A model generated the notes under the pieces. The model saw only the letters and a program-made list of their open reading frames with translations. It was not told the origin of the DNA and did not search any database. A stretch of DNA of 64,000 nt, taken from positions 1 to 64,000 of the forward strand of contig JACKBV010000023.1 in the NCBI GenBank assembly GCA_020634315.1, written 5' to 3'. Numbering within the stretch: the stretch's first letter is position 1; each line of letters opens with the position of its first letter. Below are positions 33,791-41,548 of the stretch, one piece after another. Origin of the DNA: Ardenticatenaceae bacterium (GTDB taxonomy: Bacteria > Chloroflexota > Anaerolineae > Promineifilales > Promineifilaceae). A program made the position numbers and the translations under genes.

Positions 33791-35806
33791 CTAATCCGCC
33801 AAATATTTGTCAAACCAGCGCAAGATGTGATTGAGGCGGGCAATGCGCCGGTCGGTACGGCCGATTCGGCTCAACCCGTGCGATTCGTCGGGGAACAGCA
33901 CCAACTCGGCGTCTACGCCCAGGCGGCGCAGCGCGACAAAGACTTGTTCGCCCTGTTCGCGCTGGCAGCGCAAATCTTGCTCGCTGTGGATGATGAGCGT
34001 TGGCGTTTTGGCGTTGCCGATGTATTTCATGGGCGACATATCCCAATAGTTGTCGAGCGCCTCCCACGGTGGCACTTCGGCTCCGGTCAAATATTCCGTG
34101 CCCCAGTTGAGATCGCTGGAACCGTAAAAGCTGACGACATTGGTGACGGCACGCTGTGCCACGGCCGCTTTGAAGCGGTCTGTTTTGCCGATGATCAGCG
34201 CGGTCATGTAGCCACCATAGCTGCCGCCGGTGACGCCCATACGCGCGGGGTCAATATACGGCCGTTGCGCCACAAAATCAGTCCAGGCCATCACGTCATC
34301 ATAATCAACCGTACCCCAACGGCCGTAAATGGCTCCGGCGTGCGCTTCCCCATACCCTTGCCCGCCGCGCGGATTGCTCCAATAAACGACATACCCTTGC
34401 GCGGCCAGGTAGTACAGTTCGTGCATGAAGAGACGGCCGTATTGTGTTTGCGGCCCGCCGTGAATTTCCAAAATGGACGGATACTTTTGTGCCGGGTCAA
34501 AGCCGGGAGGCGTCAAAATCCAACCGTGCAAATCATAGCCATCAGCCGCCGGGAAATGAACCTCTTCCACCTGGCCCAGGTCTAATTCGGCGAGCAAATC
34601 GGTGTTGAAATGGGTGAGCGGGGTGGTTGTGTCGCTGGCAAAATCGTGCAGCCAGATTTCGCCAGGATTGGTGGGATTGCCACCCCAATAAGCAACTTTG
34701 CGGCCATCGGCGCTGAGGCTGAATTCGCCAACGACATTGGGGCCATTAGGGGCAACGGCCGTTGCCGTCACCTTCTCGTCTAGCTGCACCTGGAGCAATG
34801 GCTGGTCGCCGCGCACTGTCGCTATCGCATACAGGGAACGGCCGTCTGGCCCCCACTGCGGCCGGCTCATTCCGGGGCCGCCGCCAATGTCGCCATTCGT
34901 CACACTGCTAAAGTGGATGTCCTGCTCACCGGTAACATTTTGCCCATCACCGCCAGTCACCGAGACGACAAAAATGTCGGCGTTTTGATACCATTTCCCT
35001 GTTTGTTTGCGTCCCAGGTAAGAGATGCGCTGCCCATCCGGGGAAAAGGCGGGGGCGAATTTACGGCCGTATGGCGCATCAATTTGCTGCATGTCGCCGC
35101 CTTCTGCCGGGATAAGGTACAGTTCGGTGGCGTCGTGCTCAAAATCGGAGCGTTCGTGCCGATTGGAGGCGAAAAGGATGTGCTGTCCATCCGGTGCCCA
35201 AGAAGGTTCCGTCTCGTGATGCTCGCCGCTGGTAAGTTGTGTCGCTGCCCCGCTGACTGCATCCACTGTCCAGATGTGCCATTTTTCCTGCGGTGTGTAG
35301 CCCGCGCCATCCATGCGATAATCAACACGCGTGATGGGACGATCAACAATGCCCAACTTTTTCTTTTGCTCGTCTTTTTCCCGTTCCACGTCGGCGGCGT
35401 CTTTGCTGCGCAGCTGGCAGACGAGCCGCGTCCCATCGGGCGACCAGGCGAAACTGGCAATGGCACCGCTCAATTCGGTTAACGGCCGTGCCTCGCCGCC
35501 ATGCAGCGGAATGAGAAAAATTTGCGCCTGTTTTTCATCTTGCCGGTTAGAGAGAAAAGCGATTTGCAAGCCATCGGGTGACCAGCGTGGCTGCGTGTCT
35601 GCCTGTTTGCCATAGGTGAATTGGCGTGCTGGCTGGCGGCCATCGCTGGGAACCAACCAGAGGTTGGTGTACTTTTTCTCTGTTTTGCTGTCTACCCATT
35701 GCACACAAAAAATGACGTGCTGCCCATCCGGGGAGATGCGCGGGGCAGAGACGGTCTTGAATTGGTATAAATCTTCGGCCGTAAGGTGCCGTTTTTCCTG
35801 GCTCAT
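33791..35806 (-). CDS. S9 prolyl oligopeptidase family peptidase
   Basis: The ATG at 35806, 4 bp after AGGAGG, gives 671 residues; the frame extends 20 codons upstream but without that ribosome site. The N-terminal half is a beta-propeller (SPDGQHVIF, WSPDGLQIAF, WAPDGQHILFASN and others). The C-terminal alpha/beta hydrolase has the nucleophile elbow GGSYGGY (Ser about 525), a downstream SEQDLRC acid region and the catalytic His in DESHGLSR. No signal peptide is seen, so it is probably cytoplasmic. It cleaves short peptides, usually N-terminal dipeptides or acylated residues; specificity is not clear. Confidence 0.9.
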   Translation of the reverse strand: MSQEKRHLTAEDLYQFKTVSAPRISPDGQHVIFCVQWVDSKTEKKYTNLWLVPSDGRQPARQFTYGKQADTQPRWSPDGLQIAFLSNRQDEKQAQIFLIPLHGGEARPLTELSGAIASFAWSPDGTRLVCQLRSKDAADVEREKDEQKKKLGIVDRPITRVDYRMDGAGYTPQEKWHIWTVDAVSGAATQLTSGEHHETEPSWAPDGQHILFASNRHERSDFEHDATELYLIPAEGGDMQQIDAPYGRKFAPAFSPDGQRISYLGRKQTGKWYQNADIFVVSVTGGDGQNVTGEQDIHFSSVTNGDIGGGPGMSRPQWGPDGRSLYAIATVRGDQPLLQVQLDEKVTATAVAPNGPNVVGEFSLSADGRKVAYWGGNPTNPGEIWLHDFASDTTTPLTHFNTDLLAELDLGQVEEVHFPAADGYDLHGWILTPPGFDPAQKYPSILEIHGGPQTQYGRLFMHELYYLAAQGYVVYWSNPRGGQGYGEAHAGAIYGRWGTVDYDDVMAWTDFVAQRPYIDPARMGVTGGSYGGYMTALIIGKTDRFKAAVAQRAVTNVVSFYGSSDLNWGTEYLTGAEVPPWEALDNYWDMSPMKYIGNAKTPTLIIHSEQDLRCQREQGEQVFVALRRLGVDAELVLFPDESHGLSRIGRTDRRIARLNHILRWFDKYLAD

Positions 35807-36003
35807 GATGCCTCCTACAAGGGTGAACGATGTTGGTACATGGTCATTAACCTTTACCCGGTTCACCCTGGCGAAATTAGATGATTATATAATGATCATA
35901 ACGCGTCTTCATCTGGGAGGCGAATGAAAAATGCGCAAAAGAGTTGTCTTGATGCGTGCTCTTGCGTCACAATTACGCCTGTAATTTTTTGGGAGGCGAT
36001 TTT

Positions 36004-36693
36004 ATGAAAATTTTGACACGTCTATTCATCTTTCTGTTGTTGGTAGGGGGCATGGCTGCTTGCCAAAATACGCCCGATGCGTCGCTGAGCACGCCCTCGC
36101 CTGCGGCCGATGGGCAGGCGAAAAATTATCCCCTTTTTAAGAGCAGTCTGGTGGGGCAGGTGCAAGATGGCGTTTTGTCTGTGCAGGATGGGGCGGACAG
36201 CCCACGTGTGTTGATTGATGATAGACAAGTGACGGATATGGGCTGGTTTTTGGAAGGGGAGCAGGTGGCGTATACGGCCGTTACCGCCAACAACTATCAA
36301 TTAGGCATTGTCGATGTGGCGACGGGAGAACAAACGCTGCTGCAAACGTTTACAGAGCCAGTACGCGCACCCCATCCATCGCGAGACGGCCGTTACCTCT
36401 CCATCCTGGTGGGCACAGGCGAAACGCACGATTGTGTCGTCGATCTCCGCCTGCTCATTTTGGTGCTGGACGAGGAACAACAAATTGCTGACACCTACAC
36501 GATTACCGACTTTGCGGGCATTCCGGCCGACGCCGCCACAACACTCTATCCGGTGACAGACGGTTATTGGATCTATGACACCATCCTCTCGGTTTCGCTG
36601 CAACCCATGTGCGAGGAAAATGGCGCTATCGCCAGCGGCTATGCCTTGAATGCCGATTTGCAGCAAGCGACGCCCCTTCGCGACGAGCCATAG
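36004..36693 (+). CDS. Lipoprotein of unknown function, propeller-fragment-like
   Basis: From the ATG at 36004 (GGGAGG 8 bp upstream) the product has 229 residues. The lipoprotein signal ends in a MAAC lipobox (Cys about 19). A short Ser/Pro linker leads to a beta-rich domain with repeats reading MGWFLEGEQVAYTAVTANNYQLGIVD and PHPSRDGRYLSILVGTG, like three or four TolB-type blades. Two Cys (in HDCVVDL and MCEEN) may form a disulfide. No catalytic motif was found. It is related in style to the beta-propeller lipoprotein at 24.5 kb but not clearly homologous. The next gene is convergent. Confidence 0.72.
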   Translation: MKILTRLFIFLLLVGGMAACQNTPDASLSTPSPAADGQAKNYPLFKSSLVGQVQDGVLSVQDGADSPRVLIDDRQVTDMGWFLEGEQVAYTAVTANNYQLGIVDVATGEQTLLQTFTEPVRAPHPSRDGRYLSILVGTGETHDCVVDLRLLILVLDEEQQIADTYTITDFAGIPADAATTLYPVTDGYWIYDTILSVSLQPMCEENGAIASGYALNADLQQATPLRDEP

Positions 36694-36723
36694 CGCCTAA
36701 CCGTCGCGCCTGTTTGCCTGCTC

Positions 36724-36751
36724 AAAACAAAAACGGCCCATATTGGGCCGT
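36724..36751 (-). terminator. Terminator for the glycogen-binding-like gene
   Basis: On the minus strand ACGGCCCA, ATA and TGGGCCGT are followed by TTTTTGTTTTG, about 50 bp after the stop of the 36801 gene. It may also slow plus-strand transcription from the upstream lipoprotein. Confidence 0.75.
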
Positions 36752-36800
36752 CACTGACAGGGTGGAAAAATAGGGGAATACGATTGTGCGAACGCGATAA

Positions 36801-37097
36801 TTATTCTTCAGAAGTGAAGACGACGCTGTTGTCGCTGCCATGTGCATTGGCCCAATAAGCGTCTGCCGCTTCGTCGTTGGCCCAGATTTCATTGTCCACC
36901 AGGTAACGGAATTGGAACTTGCTATCTTTGGGCATACGTGCTTTTGCTTTGAACACGCTGTCTTTCCCTTTTTTCATGATGATGGGTTCCCAATTGTTGA
37001 ATTCACCTACCAATTGGACATCGTTGGCTTCTTCAGCCAGAAAAGCGAAAGCTACTTCACATTCATCTTTTGTTTTAAAAAACTTTTTCGTTAACAT
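36801..37097 (-). CDS. Small isoamylase N-terminal / AMPK-beta glycogen-binding-like protein
   Basis: The ATG at 37097 (GAGGAG 8 bp upstream) gives 98 residues; an 18-codon upstream extension is not needed. It is a single early-set/CBM48-type domain: VQLVGEFNNWEP (about 29-40), then a Lys-rich turn and FQFRYLVDNEIWANDE. In AMPK-beta and branching enzymes the WNxW region binds alpha-glucans. No catalytic domain is attached, so the protein is probably an adaptor or carbohydrate sensor. A consensus promoter (37183-37210) and a leader hairpin (37116-37143) precede it. Confidence 0.85.
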   Translation of the reverse strand: MLTKKFFKTKDECEVAFAFLAEEANDVQLVGEFNNWEPIIMKKGKDSVFKAKARMPKDSKFQFRYLVDNEIWANDEAADAYWANAHGSDNSVVFTSEE

Positions 37098-37115
37098 GCT
37101 AGTCTCCTCATGAAT

Positions 37116-37143
37116 AAAGCCACTCTGGAAGTGGAGTGGCTTT
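37116..37143 (-). promoter_or_regulatory. Leader hairpin just upstream of the Shine-Dalgarno
   Basis: AAAGCCACTC and GAGTGGCTTT form a 10-bp stem around an 8-nt loop in the transcript leader of the 36801 gene. The stem ends a few bases before the GAGGAG, so it could influence translation initiation. Confidence 0.55.
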
Positions 37144-37182
37144 GATGTCAAACGATATAAAATACTACCAAAACAGCGCGAA

Positions 37183-37210
37183 ATTATAGTTAAGGTAAGG
37201 TCTCTGTCAA
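37183..37210 (-). promoter_or_regulatory. Consensus sigma-70-type promoter for the glycogen-binding-like gene
   Basis: On the minus strand TTGACA (37210-37205) and TATAAT (37188-37183) are separated by 16 bp; both hexamers are perfect. Transcription would start near 37176. It is the best promoter match in the window. Confidence 0.8.
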
Positions 37211-37323
37211 ATTTCGACCTGTTTTCTCCTGATTTTGCTGGCTAACATGAGTAGAAGATGAAATCGCGGGCCGGAAACGGCCGTCTTGACCAAATTTCTC
37301 AAGCCTGTTAATCTCTGCACAAG

Positions 37324-38865
37324 ATGAAGTGTTTCCGTTTCCAATTCGTTGTAATCTACTTGTTTATAGGCTTTCTGGTGGGATGTGGCGCTGACACGCC
37401 CGTGCCGACGCCGACGGTTGCGGTGACGGCAACGGTTGTTGCTGAGGCAACCGTCGCTGCTGAGGCAACGGCCGTTCCCACCCCCAGCGCCACACGCACC
37501 ATCACCATTCTCTACACCAACGACGAACACGGTTGGCTAGAAGGCACAGAGTCAGATGCCGGTGCCGCCAACCTGATGGGCTTGCTGCGCGAACGCGAAG
37601 GTTACGCGCCGGGCAGCGACGTTTTGCTCGTCAGCGGCGGCGATATGTGGACAGGCCCCGCCATCTCCACCTGGTTCGATGGCGAAAGCATGGCCGAAGT
37701 GATGAACGCGATGGGCTATGTTGCCGCCGCCGTGGGCAATCACGAGTTCGATTTTGGCCTGGAAATGCTGCAAGTGCGTGCCCTGCAATCTGAATTCCCC
37801 TTGCTCAGCGCCAACATGCACGCCCTTGGCGATACGTCGTTGGCCGACCTGGGCATTGAACCGTACACCCTGGTCGAGCTAGATGGCCTGACCGTCGGCA
37901 TCATTGGCCTGACAACGACGAGTACACCCTACACAACGAACCCGGTTAATGTCGCCACTTTCGAGTTTGGCGATTATGAAACGGCGTTGCGCGAGGTCGT
38001 TCCAGAAGTGCAAGCGGCCGGTGCCGATTTGATTCTTGTGGCGGCACATGCCTGCCGCGACGAAATCACCGCCCTGGCACGCCGCGTGAGCGATTTAGGC
38101 ATTGATTTGATTGGCGGCGGCCATTGCAATGAACTGTTTGCCGATACGATCAATGGAATTGTCGTCATGGAAGGCGGCGCTCATTTGCAGAGCTATGCCC
38201 GCGCTGTTTTTGCGGTAGATGCGGCGGGCGCGGTGACGGCGACGGATTATGGCACTGTGTCTAATCAGGGCGGTGCGCCGGATGCGGACATTGCCGACAT
38301 TGTGGCGCGTTGGCAGGAAATGGCCGCTGCCGAACTGAATGTTGTCATTGCTTATGCGGATACGGCCGTTGCCCGGCGCAGCCCCGCCATGCAAGCCCTC
38401 ATCACCGAATCCTGGTTGTGGGCTTACCCCACCGCCGATGTCGCCATCACCAACATGGGCGGGATGCGCGATGCGCTGCCCGCTGGCGACATCACGCTGG
38501 GCGCTGTCATTGGCGTGATGCCTTTCAATAACGTGCTGGTAGACCTGACCCTGACGGGTGCGCAGCTAGAGCGCGTCTTAACCATTGCCCAAGATGATGC
38601 GATTGGCGGCGTCAGTCGGCAGGGTGGGAGTTGGGTGCTCCATAAAACGGGAGCCGCCTTAGACCCCAACGGCACTTATCACCTGCTGGTGAATGATTTT
38701 ATGTATGCTGGCGGTGATAATTATGCTTTGTTGGCGAACCTGGATCCCCAGGCATACAACACGGCGATTGACTGGCGGCAGCCGGTGATTGATTGGCTGC
38801 TGGCGCAGGCATCGTCACAGCAGCAGCCGGTTGATGCGGCCATTGCTGCCTTGTTGGGGAATTGA
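37324..38865 (+). CDS. 5'-nucleotidase / 2',3'-cyclic-nucleotide phosphodiesterase lipoprotein (UshA family)
   Basis: The 513-residue protein has a lipoprotein signal with LVGC lipobox (Cys about 20) and a Thr/Ala/Pro linker. The metallophosphoesterase domain (about 60-310) has ILYTNDEHG (metal ligands Asp and His), GGDMWTGPAIS, GNHEFDFG (the conserved Asn-His pair) and GGHCNELF. The C-terminal nucleotide-recognition domain (about 335-490) contains NMGGMRDALPAGDITLGAV and VLVDLTLTGAQLERVL. It hydrolyses extracytoplasmic nucleotides. No Shine-Dalgarno is obvious before the ATG. Downstream is a LysM protein gene. Confidence 0.9.
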   Translation: MKCFRFQFVVIYLFIGFLVGCGADTPVPTPTVAVTATVVAEATVAAEATAVPTPSATRTITILYTNDEHGWLEGTESDAGAANLMGLLREREGYAPGSDVLLVSGGDMWTGPAISTWFDGESMAEVMNAMGYVAAAVGNHEFDFGLEMLQVRALQSEFPLLSANMHALGDTSLADLGIEPYTLVELDGLTVGIIGLTTTSTPYTTNPVNVATFEFGDYETALREVVPEVQAAGADLILVAAHACRDEITALARRVSDLGIDLIGGGHCNELFADTINGIVVMEGGAHLQSYARAVFAVDAAGAVTATDYGTVSNQGGAPDADIADIVARWQEMAAAELNVVIAYADTAVARRSPAMQALITESWLWAYPTADVAITNMGGMRDALPAGDITLGAVIGVMPFNNVLVDLTLTGAQLERVLTIAQDDAIGGVSRQGGSWVLHKTGAALDPNGTYHLLVNDFMYAGGDNYALLANLDPQAYNTAIDWRQPVIDWLLAQASSQQQPVDAAIAALLGN

Positions 38866-38939
38866 GACAAGAGTTCTGTGTTGAGAAACCTGGTTTCTTA
38901 GAGAAACGCAATACAAGTTGTTGACAAGGAGAGTTCAGG

Positions 38940-39464
38940 ATGAGTGAGATGCAAGAGGTTCCTGCTCAGGAAACGGATACGCGGGGCGAGTTTTTGAAGT
39001 TTGGGGCGATGGCGCTGCTTTTGTTGGGAACGGTGTTGGTTATTTGGCTGTTACGGCCGTTTATCTTTAACGTCATTGTTCCGGCGGTCATGGGCGAGGG
39101 CCAACCGACAGCTCCCATGCCCTTGGAGGCTGAAAACCAACTGCCACTGAAGGAGCCACCGGCGGTGGATATTGAAGAAACGTCCCCGGCCGCAGCGGAA
39201 GGGGAATCGGAGATCTTTATTCCGGCGATGCCGATTGAAGGGGAAGAGGGTGGCGAGACGACAACCGCCCCGGAGGCAGAGGTGGAAGCAAGTGGGGTGA
39301 GTGAGGAAACGGCCGTTATCCAACACACAGTCCAACCCGGCGAAAACCTGACCACCATTGCTCAGCAATACGGCGTGACCGTAGATGACATCATTGCCAC
39401 CAATGCCCTCACCGATCCGAACCACATTACCGCAGGCACCGTGCTGCAAATCCCATCAAAATAA
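38940..39464 (+). CDS. Membrane-anchored LysM-domain protein
   Basis: A 174-residue protein; AAGGAGAG precedes the ATG by about 7 bp. One transmembrane segment (about 22-48, ALLLLGTVLVIWLLRPFIFNVIVP) is followed by an acidic, Glu/Pro/Thr-rich linker to about residue 125. A single C-terminal LysM domain follows (about 128-172: HTVQPGENLTTIAQQYGVTVDDIIATN, ending AGTVLQIPSK). LysM binds N-acetylglucosamine in peptidoglycan or related glycans. The layout suggests a cell-envelope anchor. It is followed by a strong bidirectional terminator shared with the primosome operon. Confidence 0.87.
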   Translation: MSEMQEVPAQETDTRGEFLKFGAMALLLLGTVLVIWLLRPFIFNVIVPAVMGEGQPTAPMPLEAENQLPLKEPPAVDIEETSPAAAEGESEIFIPAMPIEGEEGGETTTAPEAEVEASGVSEETAVIQHTVQPGENLTTIAQQYGVTVDDIIATNALTDPNHITAGTVLQIPSK

Positions 39465-39492
39465 AAGCGAGGCATTTTGCCTCGCTTTTTTT
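39463..39492. terminator. Bidirectional terminator between LysM gene and primosome operon
   Basis: AAAAGCGAGGCA and TGCCTCGCTTTTTTT pair over 11-12 bp around TTT, with A and T runs on both flanks. Confidence 0.92.
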
Positions 39493-40336
39493 ACCCACTG
39501 CGGTTGCTGCGCCGCCGTTTGGGCTTAATGCCGCCACGATAGCTGGGAACTTCCAACAAGAAAAATGTGCAGCGGCTGCCATCTAGCATACGCGTTGCCA
39601 GACGCGGGTCAATTTCGTCAATCGGCGTTGCTGTTGTGATGACGGTCGGCAGATGTGCATTGTAGCGATAATTAAAGAGCTGATACAGCTTTTCGCGTGC
39701 CCAGGCCGTTGCACTTTCTGTTCCCAAATCGTCTAGCACCAGCAGCGGTGCTGTTTTTACCTCGTCAAAGCGTTTGTCCAGGCGCAAACCACTATTGGGA
39801 TTAAACGTTGCCCGCAAATGATCCAGTAAATCGGGAACCATGATAAACAGCACCGGTTCCCCCTGATTGCTGACATAATTGGCAATGGCTGCCGCCAAAT
39901 GGGTTTTGCCGTTGCCATAGCCCATACTGTTGAAGACAAGCCAATCTTGCGGATGTTGCGCAAATTCTTGTGCCGTTTCCAATGCGCGGCGCAAGTTGTC
40001 AGCCTGCGCACGGGGCAATTCGCCCTGGCGCAGATCAAACGTCTCAAACGTTTTGTCTCGATGCAAGTTCAGCGAAGATAGGTCAGACTGTTCCTGATCC
40101 ACACCGGCGCGGCGAAAATCAGGTGCTGCAATGTGAATGATTTGCACCAATGAGGGATCAACCATACGCGATTGAATACGAATCTCGATGGATTCTAATT
40201 CCTGATTGGTTGTAATGATGGTGGCGAGGCGGGCGTTATAGCGATAGTTGAAAATCTGATACAGTTTTTCTTGTGCCCACGGGGTGGCGCTCTCTGTGCC
40301 CAAATCATCCAACACCAGCAGCGGCGCATTGCGCAC
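39491..40336 (-). CDS. DnaC/DnaI-like helicase loader, 3' part of a frameshifted gene (AAA+ domain 2 plus end of domain 1)
   Basis: This frame continues the gene that starts at 40904; translation probably does not begin here. It holds the end of AAA+ domain 1 (LLVLDDLGTESATPWAQEKL, sensor-1 IITTN, RMVD) and a complete second AAA+ domain. Domain 2 has Walker A GYGNGKTHLA and Walker B LLVLDDLGTESATAWAREKL, VITTATP and RMLDG with the Arg-finger Arg. The two domains are strongly similar, so they arose by tandem duplication. Restoring one base near 40423 gives a 470-residue protein. Helicase-loading ATPase of the primosome is inferred from family and neighbours. The terminator at 39463 follows. 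Confidence 0.82.
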   Translation of the reverse strand: MRNAPLLVLDDLGTESATPWAQEKLYQIFNYRYNARLATIITTNQELESIEIRIQSRMVDPSLVQIIHIAAPDFRRAGVDQEQSDLSSLNLHRDKTFETFDLRQGELPRAQADNLRRALETAQEFAQHPQDWLVFNSMGYGNGKTHLAAAIANYVSNQGEPVLFIMVPDLLDHLRATFNPNSGLRLDKRFDEVKTAPLLVLDDLGTESATAWAREKLYQLFNYRYNAHLPTVITTATPIDEIDPRLATRMLDGSRCTFFLLEVPSYRGGIKPKRRRSNRSG

Positions 40337-40340
40337 CTGA

Positions 40341-40904
40341 TCAAAGCGTTGGTCGTAGGTGGTCGCTGAATTGGGGGCGAACGCGGCGCGTAAATGGTCG
40401 AGTAAATCGGGAACGCTGACAAACTAAAACGGAGTGACCCATTTCCAGGCGATGATTGGCAATGGACGCCGCCAGATGTGTCTTGCCGCAGCCATACCCG
40501 CCCTTTAAAACAAGCCATCCGGTTGGCTCTTTGGCGTAGCTGCGTGCCATGTCGTAGGCCATTTTCAGATTGCGCTGTTTGGCCTGGGTTAAGCCGTGCC
40601 CTTCAGCGAGAAATGTTTCAAATGTGCAGTTTTGCAATGCGCCAAGCTGGCTGAGTTGCAGCAATGTGTCCATGCGCTGCATTTCGCGTTCCATTGCGCG
40701 GCAAGAGCAGGGCATGGCCCGCCCAAACCGGGGATCGATGGGCGGCACATCGGGGATGATGTAGCCCAGGCCGCCGCAGTGCGGGCAATCTGCTTTGCCC
40801 AGCCCGCCATTGTTTTCGTTGACGTTAGCGCTTGATGATGTCACGGTATTCGTCGGGGATGGGTTTGCGTAACTCTTTTTGAGAATCTCGGTGACTGATT
40901 CCAT
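40341..40904 (-). CDS. DnaC/DnaI-like helicase loader, 5' part of the frameshifted gene
   Basis: Starts at the ATG at 40904 (AAGGA about 8 bp upstream). The N-terminus has a zinc-binding-like region CPHCGGLGYIIPDVPP, then a CSC pair, as in DnaI/DnaC-type loaders. AAA+ domain 1 begins with FETFLAEGHGLTQAKQRNL and Walker A GGYGCGKTHLA. After HSVLV the frame breaks near 40423 and reads out of frame to 40341. The missing continuation (VSVPDLLDHLRAAF) is in the frame of the 39491 part. The sequence needs one extra base there. The start overlaps the end of dnaD by 80 bp, so translation may be coupled. Confidence 0.8.
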   Translation of the reverse strand: MESVTEILKKSYANPSPTNTVTSSSANVNENNGGLGKADCPHCGGLGYIIPDVPPIDPRFGRAMPCSCRAMEREMQRMDTLLQLSQLGALQNCTFETFLAEGHGLTQAKQRNLKMAYDMARSYAKEPTGWLVLKGGYGCGKTHLAASIANHRLEMGHSVLVCQRSRFTRPFTRRVRPQFSDHLRPTL

Positions 40905-41532
40905 CTTGTTTTCCTTCTTGCCGCCACCGTTCCAGGATAGCGAGGACATAGCGCCATTTGCGTACGTTGTTGGCGACAGCGCTTTGGATTGCTTCTTCGA
41001 TCCAGCGCAGGGGGTAGGTTTGTTCGGCATCGCGCAGTTCGTCGGCGATGATGGGTGTGAGCGGGCCTATGTTTTGTTCGTAGAGGATGAAGATATTCGG
41101 CCGTTCCACAAGTAAAGAGATGGGCTGCTCTTCGTCTGGGTTTGGTCGCCATTCGCCGCGTGTGATGCCCTCTACGGCGGCACGCCCTTTTTCTGTGTTG
41201 AGAAAGTAGAGGTCCATTTTGCCATCGGCGCTTTCTACATTGACGTGGAGAAAGGTGCCGCGTGCAACAGCGCGTTCGATGCCATCGAGTAAGGCGTCGG
41301 TTGCCATTTTTAGTGTTGGTCCCAACCCTTTCACAAATTCGGTGTCATTGAGGAAGTCGGTCAGGCGTAAATAGCGTACCTGTCCTTCTTTTTGTGTCAG
41401 TGCCCAGAATGCATAAAGCGTTACCTTCAGCTCGCCCAGGTTGTCGATGTGTGGCAGCAGGTCGCTGAAGAATAGATTGGGAATGGATGTGAGACGGAGT
41501 TTGCCGTCTGGAAAGCCGGGAAAGCCTTTCAT
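40825..41532 (-). CDS. dnaD: DnaD-domain primosome protein
   Basis: The ATG at 41532 gives 235 residues; an upstream open extension to 41805 lies in the dnaB gene and is not homologous. The N-terminal half is a winged-helix-like region. The C-terminal DnaD/DnaB_2 domain (about 145-220) has YEQNIGPLTPIIADELRDAE and the characteristic YVLAILERW (YxxxIxxxW) motif. DnaD remodels DNA for replication initiation and helps load the replicative helicase in Firmicutes. Its position between dnaB and a DnaI-like loader supports that role here. Gap to dnaB is 16 bp; its 3' end overlaps the loader start by 80 bp. Confidence 0.85.
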   Translation of the reverse strand: MKGFPGFPDGKLRLTSIPNLFFSDLLPHIDNLGELKVTLYAFWALTQKEGQVRYLRLTDFLNDTEFVKGLGPTLKMATDALLDGIERAVARGTFLHVNVESADGKMDLYFLNTEKGRAAVEGITRGEWRPNPDEEQPISLLVERPNIFILYEQNIGPLTPIIADELRDAEQTYPLRWIEEAIQSAVANNVRKWRYVLAILERWRQEGKQDGISHRDSQKELRKPIPDEYRDIIKR

Positions 41533-41548
41533 AGTTGCAAATGGCGGA

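Noticed and set aside
38880..38910. GAGAAACCTGGTTTCTTAGAGAAAC-like repeat
   Set aside because: It resembles the GTTTC-tip hairpins but the loop and arms do not match them.
40341..40440. Programmed -1 frameshift in the helicase loader
   Set aside because: No slippery heptamer of the X_XXY_YYZ type is present at the break; a missing base explains it more simply.
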